The position numbers and the translations under genes are program-made. From NCBI GenBank assembly GCA_018829205.1, contig JAHJUE010000009.1, positions 1 through 64,000 on the forward strand: a stretch of 64,000 nt of DNA, given 5' to 3'. This document shows positions 53,149 through 61,227 of the stretch, in pieces. Source of the DNA: Bacteroidota bacterium (GTDB lineage: Bacteria; Bacteroidota; Ignavibacteria; Ignavibacteriales; Melioribacteraceae). A model generated the notes under the pieces. That model ran no database searches and was not told the origin of the DNA. It worked only from the letters and a program-made list of their open reading frames with translations. The number at the start of each line of letters is the position of its first letter. Positions within the stretch are counted from its first letter, which is position 1.

Positions 53149-55206
53149 TTATTCGTAATTTTTGAAATAATTATAAGAAGCGGTTTGCGACGGAATTGAT
53201 TCTTTTAAACCGTTAGACTGATAAATATTTGAATTTTCTTTATCGATAATTCTGGCTTTTTTGTTATCATTTAATTGAAGTGTTATAATATCTTTAATCT
53301 GTTTTCTGATATTTTCGTCGTATATAGGGAACGCAACTTCAATTCTTCTGTTTAAATTTCTTTTCATCCAATCCGCAGATGAAGCATAAATCTTTTCGTT
53401 GCCCCCGTTCTTAAAAATATAAATTCTGGAATGCTCAAGAAATCTGTCAAGTATGCTGATAACTTTTATGTTTTCGCTTAGGCCTTTAATTCCGGGTACA
53501 AGACAGCATATTCCTCTAATGATGATAAAAATTTTAACACCCGCGGAACTTGCCTCGTAAAGTTTTTTTATCATTTTATTATCTTCAAGACTGTTCATCT
53601 TAAGAATAATTTCAGCTTCTATTCCTTCATTTGCGTTCTTTATCTCATTGTCAATCATCGAAATAAATTCCTTTCGCATATTAAACTGAGCAACTAACAA
53701 ATGATTGAATTTATGCTCTGTATTCTTACCCGACAAATATTCAAATACTAACCCCGCTTCGGAAGTAAGTCTTTCGTCCATAGTTAATAATCCTATATCA
53801 GAATAAATCTTTGCGGTTTTTTCATTAAAATTTCCTGTGCCGAAATAAGAATACTTTACTTCCTTGCCATCTTCAATTCTGGTTATAAGCGCCAGTTTAG
53901 CATGCACCTTTAAGCCGGGGAAGCTGTAAAATACTTTTACTCCGGCTTTCTCCATTTCTTCAGCCCATTGTATATTAAGTTCCTCATCAAAGCGGGCTTT
54001 TACTTCAACAAAAACCATTACTTCTTTTCCGTTTTTTACGGCTTCTATCATAGCGCCTATTACGGCGGAATCCTTTGCAACCCTGTATTGCGTTACTTTT
54101 ATTGAAGTTACCGCAGGATCAATTGCCGCTGTCCGTAAAAATTTTACCACATAATCATAACTTTGATATGGGAAAAACAAAACTTTATCTTCTTTTCTTA
54201 TAGCTTCAAAAATATTTTTATTCTTTTCAATTTCTCCGTGTTTTAACGGAGACATTTCAGGAAATTCTAAGTTTGATTTTCCCGGATTCGGGAAACCGAA
54301 AAAGTCGCTGAAGTTGTGATATCTTCCGCCGGGAACCAAATCCTCGTTTTCTAAAAGAAGAGATTCTTTTAGAAAATTTAAAAATGTTTTCGAAATATTT
54401 TTGTCGTATAAAAACCTGCTTGGCAAACCTGTATCTCTTTTATGAATGCCTTTTTTAATTTTTGCGAGGAGGTTTCCCGTAAATTCATCATCGATATATA
54501 ACTCTGCGTCACGGGTTAATTTTATAGCGCAGATTTCTGCAATGTTATAACCGGCAAAAATATTATCTAAGTTGAAACGTATAATATCATCTAGAAATGT
54601 TATGTAAGTTTTTTCGTTTACAGAGGGTAATTCCAAAAACCTTGGTAAATGCTGAGTAGGTATCTCAACAAGAGCATATGCATGCTTTACTCTTTTGACT
54701 GATTCGTCTTTCTTATTCAATTTTTTTGGGGATAATTTAAGCGCAAGATATAATCTTCTATTTACAAGAAAAGGGATAATCTTTTTTTTAACTAATAATA
54801 TTGGCTGTATATAAATCTTAATTTTATCATTGAAATACGATTCAGCAAATGTTTTCTGCTCTGCGTTAAATTCTTCATCATTAATTAAAAAAATATTGTT
54901 TTCTTTTAATCCCGGAATGATCTGTTTGTTAAATATTATACCGAATTCTTCCTGATGATTATTTACAATTTTATGAATTGACTTTAATAACTCAGCCGGA
55001 TTAAAATTAAGTTTGTTAATGGATTTTTTCTTAAGCCTAAGTAAGCTGCGCAGGGCTGCGACCCTGACACGGAAGAACTCATCTAAATTCGAAGAATAGA
55101 TTGCGAGAAATTTTATTCTTTCATATAAAGGATTGGAGGAATCCTTTGCTTCCTGCAGTACTCTGTAATTAAAAGATAACCAGCTGATTTCTCTGTTTTC
55201 AAACAT
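53149..55206 (-). CDS. ppk1: Polyphosphate kinase 1
   Basis: The ~685-aa product starts FENREISWLSFNYRVLQEA and has KVTQYRVAKDSAVIGAMIEA, FPGLKVHAKLAL and LDRFLEHSRIYIF. It makes polyphosphate from ATP. With the start at 55206 (MFEN) the two catalytic His are His435 and His592, exactly the E. coli numbering, and the length is normal. The longer frame, starting at 55254, would overlap the sixA-like gene and add 16 unrelated residues. The start then lies four bases after the stop of that gene, so the two are one operon. Confidence 0.96.
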   Translation of the reverse strand: MFENREISWLSFNYRVLQEAKDSSNPLYERIKFLAIYSSNLDEFFRVRVAALRSLLRLKKKSINKLNFNPAELLKSIHKIVNNHQEEFGIIFNKQIIPGLKENNIFLINDEEFNAEQKTFAESYFNDKIKIYIQPILLVKKKIIPFLVNRRLYLALKLSPKKLNKKDESVKRVKHAYALVEIPTQHLPRFLELPSVNEKTYITFLDDIIRFNLDNIFAGYNIAEICAIKLTRDAELYIDDEFTGNLLAKIKKGIHKRDTGLPSRFLYDKNISKTFLNFLKESLLLENEDLVPGGRYHNFSDFFGFPNPGKSNLEFPEMSPLKHGEIEKNKNIFEAIRKEDKVLFFPYQSYDYVVKFLRTAAIDPAVTSIKVTQYRVAKDSAVIGAMIEAVKNGKEVMVFVEVKARFDEELNIQWAEEMEKAGVKVFYSFPGLKVHAKLALITRIEDGKEVKYSYFGTGNFNEKTAKIYSDIGLLTMDERLTSEAGLVFEYLSGKNTEHKFNHLLVAQFNMRKEFISMIDNEIKNANEGIEAEIILKMNSLEDNKMIKKLYEASSAGVKIFIIIRGICCLVPGIKGLSENIKVISILDRFLEHSRIYIFKNGGNEKIYASSADWMKRNLNRRIEVAFPIYDENIRKQIKDIITLQLNDNKKARIIDKENSNIYQSNGLKESIPSQTASYNYFKNYE

Positions 55207-55210
55207 AAAC

Positions 55211-55717
55211 TTAGTCGCTGTGCTTAAAATATTTTTTAGGGAACTCAAAAGCAATAAGCTTTCCCTGGTTTATATTTACATCACTCCATAATTTGCTTTT
55301 AAAAGTTATACAAGAAATTCCGCAAGTTGGGATATTATCAATCTGCCTGTCGGAAAGATAGTTGCTTAAACTCGTAAATCCTGGATTGTGGCCGAATAAT
55401 AATAATGTATTAACATTATTATTAACCGATTGAATTATGCTTAATATTTCTCCGGCTCCGGCCTCATAAATATTTTGTGATGTTTCAATATTCTCAACAG
55501 GGTAATTTAATTCCGCCGCGAATACCTTTGCAGTTGAATAAGCTCTTACAGCGCGACTAGAAATTATTTTATCGGGGATAACATTTTTTTCTTTTAAAAG
55601 TTTTGCCATAAACGGAGCGTCGCGATTTCCCCTATGATTTAAGGGTCTTTCAAAATCGCTTAACCCGGGTTCGCTCCAGCTGGATTTCGCATGTCTAATA
55701 AGATATAAATTTTTCAT
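55211..55717 (-). CDS. SixA-type histidine phosphatase
   Basis: The 168-aa product has LYLIRHAKSSWSE with the catalytic RHA (His9), a second block SSRAVRAYSTAKVF and GHNPGFTSLSNYL with the second His. These fit the short SixA branch of the histidine phosphatase superfamily, known to dephosphorylate phosphohistidine proteins in E. coli. Its stop is four bases before the ppk1 start, so the pair is translated together. Phosphohistidine on a neighbouring protein is a possible substrate, but nothing here proves it. Confidence 0.9.
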   Translation of the reverse strand: MKNLYLIRHAKSSWSEPGLSDFERPLNHRGNRDAPFMAKLLKEKNVIPDKIISSRAVRAYSTAKVFAAELNYPVENIETSQNIYEAGAGEILSIIQSVNNNVNTLLLFGHNPGFTSLSNYLSDRQIDNIPTCGISCITFKSKLWSDVNINQGKLIAFEFPKKYFKHSD

Positions 55718-55754
55718 AAATACCGTTTCACGTGAATAGTTGTGTTAATTAAGT

Positions 55755-56996
55755 TTATTCAAGCAGATTATCCAGATTTGTTCCGTTTGGATATATAATT
55801 ATTGCCAATGTAAATGCGATTACTGACGCAATTAATCCGTACATAAAAATATTATAACAAATACGCAGGTATTTATATTTTTGTCCCAGTACAATTCCCA
55901 GGTAGTAAAAATCTTTTATCATACTTGAGTATAAATAATCTTTATCATTCATCATTTCCAGCATACCCCATGTAAAATCCTCCAATTTCATGTTGGAGAA
56001 ATTTCCGAAGAATAATAAATTTGTTTTTTTGTTTTTAATATCTTCTTTTGAAAAAGTGCCTTCGGTTACTTTCGGTCTGGTTACAAGTACGGCGAAAATT
56101 AATGTAACAAGACTTATGCTTGTTAACAAAGCCGTAGGAAAAATCAGATGAGGATTTGTGTCAAGTTTTCTCGCCAGTACTGCAATGATAGCCGTTAAAA
56201 TTAACGTGTTAACGCTTATCATAATATTCGCTTTATTATCGGCCATTGAGCTGAAGCTTACATGAGTGCGCATAATATTGCGGAACATAGTTTCAATACC
56301 GCGTTCGGCTTTTTTATCAATTTCTTTTTTTGCCGCGAACTTTTCTTTTTCTAATTCAAGCTTTTCCGATTTCAAATCATCGTCTTTGACCTTACTCAGT
56401 TTCTTTCTGAATTTTTTTTGAAGTTTTAAAAGATTTATATTTTTTTGCTCTTCGTACTGCTCTCTGGCAAATTGAGTGTAAAACTTATGCCCGGTAACAA
56501 ATTCAATATTTTTATTCAGCCACTCAATATCATCAATAGTTTTTTCTTCTCGTCTTTCTATTTCAACTCTGAACAGCTCGCTTTTATCAAAAAATTCCTT
56601 TTTACCTACGTGAAGCAGGTCGGCATCGCATAAAATTTCTTCCGTTAAATTCTTGGGTGATGTAGGAAGTTTTGTTGCTATAATTGCGGATGCGACTTTG
56701 TTGATTTTATTATCGGGGTAATTATTTTCACTTAAAAATTTACGCGCCGCGGCAGAACTTTTTTCTTCGTGATTATCACAAGATTCAATGTAACCTACAT
56801 CATGGAACCACGCGGCAATTAATAACAATTCCATATCTTCGTCATTAAGTCCCGCCTTTTTCCCTAGTTTCTCCGCTGCTTCTACCACTTCAAGCGTATG
56901 GGTCATATCATGATATACAAAATCGGCAGGCGTCCCGGATTTGATTAATTCTTGAACATACTTTTCAGTTAATTTCAGAATATTGCCGTTACTCAT
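55755..56996 (-). CDS. HD phosphohydrolase fused to a Pycsar-type transmembrane effector domain
   Basis: The 413-aa protein has an HD domain (~25-150) with HDMTHTLEVVEAA (His33), WFHDVGY (His65-Asp66) and LCDADLLHVG. A long charged coiled coil (~180-235) follows, then a DUF5706/PycTM-like region from ~238: RNIMRTHVSFSSMADNKANI and two or more membrane segments (~260-310 and ~385-405). PycTM proteins are effectors of Pycsar anti-phage systems activated by cyclic CMP or UMP. No cyclase gene is near, and HD-PycTM fusions often occur without one. It precedes sixA and ppk1 by 37 bases on the same strand. A role in nucleotide signalling or defence is inferred. Confidence 0.85.
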   Translation of the reverse strand: MSNGNILKLTEKYVQELIKSGTPADFVYHDMTHTLEVVEAAEKLGKKAGLNDEDMELLLIAAWFHDVGYIESCDNHEEKSSAAARKFLSENNYPDNKINKVASAIIATKLPTSPKNLTEEILCDADLLHVGKKEFFDKSELFRVEIERREEKTIDDIEWLNKNIEFVTGHKFYTQFAREQYEEQKNINLLKLQKKFRKKLSKVKDDDLKSEKLELEKEKFAAKKEIDKKAERGIETMFRNIMRTHVSFSSMADNKANIMISVNTLILTAIIAVLARKLDTNPHLIFPTALLTSISLVTLIFAVLVTRPKVTEGTFSKEDIKNKKTNLLFFGNFSNMKLEDFTWGMLEMMNDKDYLYSSMIKDFYYLGIVLGQKYKYLRICYNIFMYGLIASVIAFTLAIIIYPNGTNLDNLLE

Positions 56997-57132
56997 TCGG
57001 TTACCTTTTAATATTTTTATTCGCGTGGGATAATTTAAGAAAAACTTTGTAAGATTCGAATTAAATTCGATAATATAATAATATGTATTTAATAAAATTA
57101 AAAGGAAGTTTAGGGATTTAGATTTCTTTTAT

Positions 57133-57140
57133 TAAATTTG
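57133..57140 (+). promoter_or_regulatory. Possible -7 element before the NUDIX gene
   Basis: TAAATTTG fits the TAnnTTTG consensus and lies 36 bases before the TTG start. A matching -33 element is not clear. Confidence 0.35.
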
Positions 57141-57175
57141 TAACTTTAAAAAATATTAATAGCACAGGCAGGTTA

Positions 57176-57592
57176 TTGAAAAATCCAGATAATTATTATT
57201 TGCAGTCCGGCGTTATTCCATTTAGAATTAATGAGGAAAGGTTAGAAATATTATTAATCACTTCGCGTAAAAAGAAAAATTGGATTATACCAAAGGGAAT
57301 TATTGAAAGCGGTATGAAGCCTTATGAATCAGCCGCTCTTGAAGCTCTTGAAGAAGCGGGAGTTATTGGTCAAGTATCTAAAGAGCCATTGGGAAAATAC
57401 AAAGTGAAAAAGTGGGAAGGTGTTTGCGAGGTTTTGGTATATCAGCTTAAAGTAGAAAAAGAAACCCAGCAATGGCTTGAAGACAGTTTCAGAGACAGAA
57501 AATGGTTTTCAGCCGAAGGAGCAAAGGAAGTTGTAGCAAGAAAAAAAATAATTAAACTGATTAGTAAACTTGAAAAAACTATAAATCAATAA
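57176..57592 (+). CDS. NUDIX hydrolase, diphosphoinositol-polyphosphate-phosphohydrolase-like
   Basis: The 138-aa product starts at a TTG (57176) after GGCAGG; no ATG is available before the conserved part. It has SGVIPFRINEERLEILLITS, IIPKGIIESGMKPYESAALE and ALEEAGV, a NUDIX box with the Glu residues kept but Leu in place of the usual Arg. The PKG...AALEALEEAGVIG form and RKWFSAEGA near the end are those of the DIPP branch, which hydrolyses diphosphoinositol or dinucleoside polyphosphates and, in yeast, polyphosphate. It is divergent from the HD-PycTM/sixA/ppk1 operon. Confidence 0.88.
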   Translation: MKNPDNYYLQSGVIPFRINEERLEILLITSRKKKNWIIPKGIIESGMKPYESAALEALEEAGVIGQVSKEPLGKYKVKKWEGVCEVLVYQLKVEKETQQWLEDSFRDRKWFSAEGAKEVVARKKIIKLISKLEKTINQ

Positions 57593-57599
57593 TCCTGTT

Positions 57600-58304
57600 T
57601 TAGTGACAGATTACTTCTTCATTTATCGGCATATGATTAAGTTTGGGACTTAAATATGGTATTCCCAAATTCAAACCTCTTAATATAAATATTACTGCCA
57701 AAATTAAAGCTAATACCGGAATCAGTTTATTTATTTTACTTCTTAAACCCAAACTTATATATTTGCCTGCAAGCGATGCGACCAGCATTATTGGAAATGT
57801 GCCAAACCCGAACAAAGCCATAAAAGCCGAACCCGAGTATATAGAACCGGTTGATACTGCTCCGGCTAAAGCTACGTAAACAAATCCGCACGGCAGGAAT
57901 CCATTAATTACTCCGATTATAAATAGGGAATAATTTGATTTCTTTTGAGTTAACTTTGAAAAAGAAGTTTTTATGAAATTACTAATAAACCTGTAAAGAT
58001 AAAAATCCGTTAATCTGTTTTTATATTTTCGTGGCATAAGTATAACAACAAGCATTATAATTCCAATTGTTATCGATACATTTTGCTGTAATCCCGCCAG
58101 CTCAAGGCTTTTGCCGAAAAGACCGAACAATGCTCCGAATAATGTGTATGTAACTATCCTTCCTAAATTATATAATACTCGGCCCAGCAATAATTTAACA
58201 TAAGATTCATTAAATATGGGTAAGGCAAGAGCTATTGGTCCGCACATTCCAATGCAGTGAAAGCTACCTAAAAACCCTATGACAAATCCGGTCCAGATTT
58301 CCAT
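57600..58304 (-). CDS. SafE/DsbD-like membrane protein of the cbb3 oxidase cluster
   Basis: The 234-aa protein has six or more membrane segments and starts GFVIGFLGSFHCIGMCGPIA with the Cys pair typical of the sulfite exporter/DsbD-like family, repeated as GVINGFLPCGFVYVALAGA. Members at the end of cco clusters are thought to help copper or thiol supply for oxidase assembly. The Cys and Met/His (SFHCIGMCG) fit a metal role. Its start is one base after the ccoH stop. Confidence 0.88.
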   Translation of the reverse strand: MEIWTGFVIGFLGSFHCIGMCGPIALALPIFNESYVKLLLGRVLYNLGRIVTYTLFGALFGLFGKSLELAGLQQNVSITIGIIMLVVILMPRKYKNRLTDFYLYRFISNFIKTSFSKLTQKKSNYSLFIIGVINGFLPCGFVYVALAGAVSTGSIYSGSAFMALFGFGTFPIMLVASLAGKYISLGLRSKINKLIPVLALILAVIFILRGLNLGIPYLSPKLNHMPINEEVICH

Positions 58305-58305
58305 A

Positions 58306-58746
58306 TTAATTTACCACCATTATTTTTTCATTCAGATATTCAATCCCTGAATATTTCCAGTCAACCTTAATTTTCCATAATCCGGCTTTTAATTTATCTT
58401 TAGGGATAATTTGAGTAAACGCGGAATCAGTTTTTATGTTAAGAGCAAAATCCAGTTTTTGATCCGACGGCCTGTAAAATTTTAAATCTCCGGAAATCCC
58501 GGATGCAATTGATTCGGGATAAACAATTCTTAAATTATTTTCTTCGAGAATAATTTCAACTTTTTCACTTAGCTCTTTTGTTCTGTTCATTTTATTGATT
58601 TCATTTTGGTAAATTAATTCCTGTTCGTAGTAATCATCCGCAACTAAATCAATATCAACTGTAGTAGTGAAAGCAACTGTTCCTAAAACAACGATCATAA
58701 ATAGAACATAAACCGCGAAAATTCCTTTTCCCCATGAAAATTTCAT
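58306..58746 (-). CDS. ccoH: cbb3 oxidase assembly protein CcoH (FixH)
   Basis: The ~146-aa protein has one N-terminal membrane segment (WGKGIFAVYVLFMIVVLG) followed by VDLVADDYYEQELIYQNEI, the typical FixH start, and a beta-rich periplasmic domain (LKFYRPSDQKLDF, AGLWKIKVDWKYSGIEY). I take the start at 58746, one base after the ccoG stop, with AAGGAT upstream. The family acts in cbb3 oxidase assembly; exactly how is not settled. Confidence 0.92.
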   Translation of the reverse strand: MKFSWGKGIFAVYVLFMIVVLGTVAFTTTVDIDLVADDYYEQELIYQNEINKMNRTKELSEKVEIILEENNLRIVYPESIASGISGDLKFYRPSDQKLDFALNIKTDSAFTQIIPKDKLKAGLWKIKVDWKYSGIEYLNEKIMVVN

Positions 58747-58747
58747 A

Positions 58748-60169
58748 TTATTTATCCTTCCTTTCAACCTTGCCTAGGAATGATGTTTTTACTATTCCTA
58801 TTGTTTTGCCTTCCGAAGTAACAAGGATTTCAAGCGGCGTATTTAATTTTGTTATTTTGTCTTTATCAATAGTAACAAGAAATTTACCTTCCGAAACCCC
58901 TTGAGATTCAACATGCAGATCGGTGCCGATAAGTTTAATATCTCCGTTAATATTATTCAGCTTTAATTCTGCGTTCATGGGATTAAAGGTTTTATTAATA
59001 ATTTTCAGGTCGTAAAGATTGCTTAATTTATTATCGGCCTGTTCCTGATAAAGCAAACCCGGCGTTCGTAAAATTGTCAATTCAAAATCAGTACGGTTCG
59101 CGAACAGAATCGAGAATACGGCAATTAGTATAATAAGCACGGTAGTGTAACCGACGGCTCTCGGGGTGAAAATTTTTCTGATTTTTGTTTCTATTTCATT
59201 CAACGATGCGTATCTAATAAGTCCGCGCGGTCGTTTAACTTTATCCATAACATCGTCGCATGCGTCAATGCAAGCTGTACAATTAACGCATTCAAGCTGA
59301 GTTCCGTTTCGTATGTCAATTCCTGTTGGGCAAACGTCAACGCACAAATGACAATCAATGCAATCGCCTAAATTCTGTTCGGTATCTTTTTTTATTTTTC
59401 CGCGCGGTTCGCCCCGTTTATGATCATATGCTATAACAATAGAATCCTGATCGAGCATCACTCCCTGAAGTCTGCCGTAAGGGCATACTAATGTACACGC
59501 CTGTTCTCTGAAACTAGAAAAAATAAAATAGAATATTCCTGAAAAAATTGTAATTGCGAACAAACCCCCCAAATGCTGTAATGGAGGATCGGTAATTATT
59601 TTTAATAAATCATCGATGCCGATTATATATGCGAGAAAAGTATTTGCGATTAAAAAAGAGATTGAGAAAAATATTATATGTTTTGCTGTTTTCTTAAATG
59701 TTTTTTTCCCATCCCAAGGAGCTTTGTTTAAAGCGATCTGCTGACGGAAATCACCTTCAATCCAATATTCTATTTTGCGGAAAACCATTTCTAAAAAAAT
59801 TGTTTGGGGACATATCCATCCGCAGAACAATCTTCCGTATACTACCGTAAAGAGAAATATAGAAACAAAAACTGCAATCATTGCAATTACGAAAAGATAA
59901 AAATCATGCGGACCGAAAGGGATTGAAAAAAGGATAAACTTTCTTTCTAAAATATTAAAAAGCATAAAAGGATGACCGTTTACTTTAATAAACGGCATTA
60001 AAAAAAGAAAACCCAAAAGAAAAACACTAATTATATTTCTTGCGGTGTAGTATCTTCCCTTGGGTTTTTTGGGATAAATCCAAATTCTTTTTCCTTCTTT
60101 TGTAACTGTAGCTAATTCATCTCTGAATTTTTCCGACTTCGTATTTTCATTTTCCATTTTATGTTTCAA
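58748..60169 (-). CDS. ccoG: cbb3 oxidase accessory ferredoxin-type protein CcoG (FixG/RdxA)
   Basis: The 473-aa protein has several membrane segments, the motif VVYGRLFCGWICPQTIFLE, ACTLVCPYGRLQGVM and two [4Fe-4S] motifs (DCIDCHLCVDVCPTGIDIR, ECVNCTACIDACDDV). A C-terminal Ig-like domain follows a last membrane segment near 340-360. CcoG is a membrane copper reductase needed for cbb3 assembly. It starts 14 bases after the ccoP stop and sits before ccoH, the usual order. Confidence 0.96.
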   Translation of the reverse strand: MKHKMENENTKSEKFRDELATVTKEGKRIWIYPKKPKGRYYTARNIISVFLLGFLFLMPFIKVNGHPFMLFNILERKFILFSIPFGPHDFYLFVIAMIAVFVSIFLFTVVYGRLFCGWICPQTIFLEMVFRKIEYWIEGDFRQQIALNKAPWDGKKTFKKTAKHIIFFSISFLIANTFLAYIIGIDDLLKIITDPPLQHLGGLFAITIFSGIFYFIFSSFREQACTLVCPYGRLQGVMLDQDSIVIAYDHKRGEPRGKIKKDTEQNLGDCIDCHLCVDVCPTGIDIRNGTQLECVNCTACIDACDDVMDKVKRPRGLIRYASLNEIETKIRKIFTPRAVGYTTVLIILIAVFSILFANRTDFELTILRTPGLLYQEQADNKLSNLYDLKIINKTFNPMNAELKLNNINGDIKLIGTDLHVESQGVSEGKFLVTIDKDKITKLNTPLEILVTSEGKTIGIVKTSFLGKVERKDK

Positions 60170-60183
60170 GATTGTTCAAGTAG

Positions 60184-61026
60184 TTAACTTCCGCTATTCT
60201 CGGAATTAGATGCCGGCTCTTCCCAAACGTTTCCTTCGGGTGCTTTACCGTTGGGAGGATTTGTTCCTTCAAGCGAAATAATATAACTTGAAACTTCCTG
60301 CATTTTAGTTGGATCAAGCTGCGATTCCCAGCTTATCATACCTTTTTGAGGTACGCCGTATTTTATTGTTTTAAATATGTTTTTTATTCCGCCGCCGTGT
60401 ATCCAATATTCATCCGTGAAGTTCGGGCCAACTAATCCTTCTCCTTTAAATCCGTGGCATGTTGCGCAGTTTTTATCATAAATTTCTTTGCCGCTTGCCA
60501 GGGTTGCCGCATCGCCTTTAAACTTTACAGTTTCCTCATTAATAAACGCGCCTGAACGGATTAATATATCTCTTTCAAAAGCGGCGGCTTGTACTTCGGC
60601 AATATACTCTTCTGTTTGTACATTACCTGTTCCAATTACATGGTAACTAATCATATAAATAACCGCGAAAATTATTGTTCCCCAGAACATTGCATGAAAC
60701 CATGGGGGAATGCGGTTATCCAATTCTCTTATACCGTCGTAATCATGATCAAGCAGAATCTCTTTTTCTTTTTCCAGAGGCGCAGCGCCTGTAATAATGT
60801 TATTTAGTTTTTTAAGAGGACTGAAAAAGAAATTACCATTATTGTCGTTCTTTTCCGAATAAACCATGGCCAGCCAAAGAACTAGCGCAATTATTATAAT
60901 TGTGAAAACCAGCATTATAGTAGCGGCGTTCTGCATATTCGTCTCGGCGGCGCCGCCTTCGGCAAAAATCGAATTTGCCCCGGAAATAAATATTATGAAT
61001 AGGGATAATATTTTATTCAATTTCAT
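60184..61026 (-). CDS. ccoP: cbb3 oxidase subunit CcoP, with a single heme c motif
   Basis: The 280-aa protein has an N-terminal membrane segment (~35-55), the conserved HDYDGIRELDNRIPPWFHAMFWG block, a second membrane segment (~112-130) and one heme-c motif CATCH at 187-191 with a later Met ligand near PQKGMISWESQL. CcoP passes electrons to the catalytic subunit. Most proteobacterial CcoP proteins have two CxxCH; only one is present here. Its ATG lies 14 bases inside the end of ccoQ. Confidence 0.94.
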   Translation of the reverse strand: MKLNKILSLFIIFISGANSIFAEGGAAETNMQNAATIMLVFTIIIIALVLWLAMVYSEKNDNNGNFFFSPLKKLNNIITGAAPLEKEKEILLDHDYDGIRELDNRIPPWFHAMFWGTIIFAVIYMISYHVIGTGNVQTEEYIAEVQAAAFERDILIRSGAFINEETVKFKGDAATLASGKEIYDKNCATCHGFKGEGLVGPNFTDEYWIHGGGIKNIFKTIKYGVPQKGMISWESQLDPTKMQEVSSYIISLEGTNPPNGKAPEGNVWEEPASNSENSGS

Positions 61027-61216
61027 TTTTATTCTCTGAATTTGTTTTCAATTCATTATCATCTTCCAGGGGAAGATTTTCCATTTTAGTTAAATATTTT
61101 TTATCAGCTCTTATTATTTTTATAATTACAAATATAAAAACAAGAAAGAAAATTATTATTCCGATAATCGGAAAAATTGAAACATCTTTTATAGAGCTTA
61201 AATAATTAGAAAACAC
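61013..61216 (-). CDS. ccoQ: CcoQ-like small membrane protein of the cbb3 cluster
   Basis: The 67-aa protein has one membrane segment (IFPIIGIIIFFLVFIFVIIK, ~14-33) followed by a charged cytoplasmic tail ending in Asn/Glu/Lys. Position between ccoNO and ccoP, size and topology fit CcoQ/FixQ, a subunit involved in oxidase stability. Sequence similarity alone is weak for this family. Confidence 0.82.
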   Translation of the reverse strand: MFSNYLSSIKDVSIFPIIGIIIFFLVFIFVIIKIIRADKKYLTKMENLPLEDDNELKTNSENKNEIE

Positions 61217-61227
61217 TTTTCTTTCCT

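Noticed and set aside
55207-55254. Earlier start for ppk1
   Set aside because: Adds 16 unrelated residues inside sixA and shifts the catalytic His away from the standard numbering.
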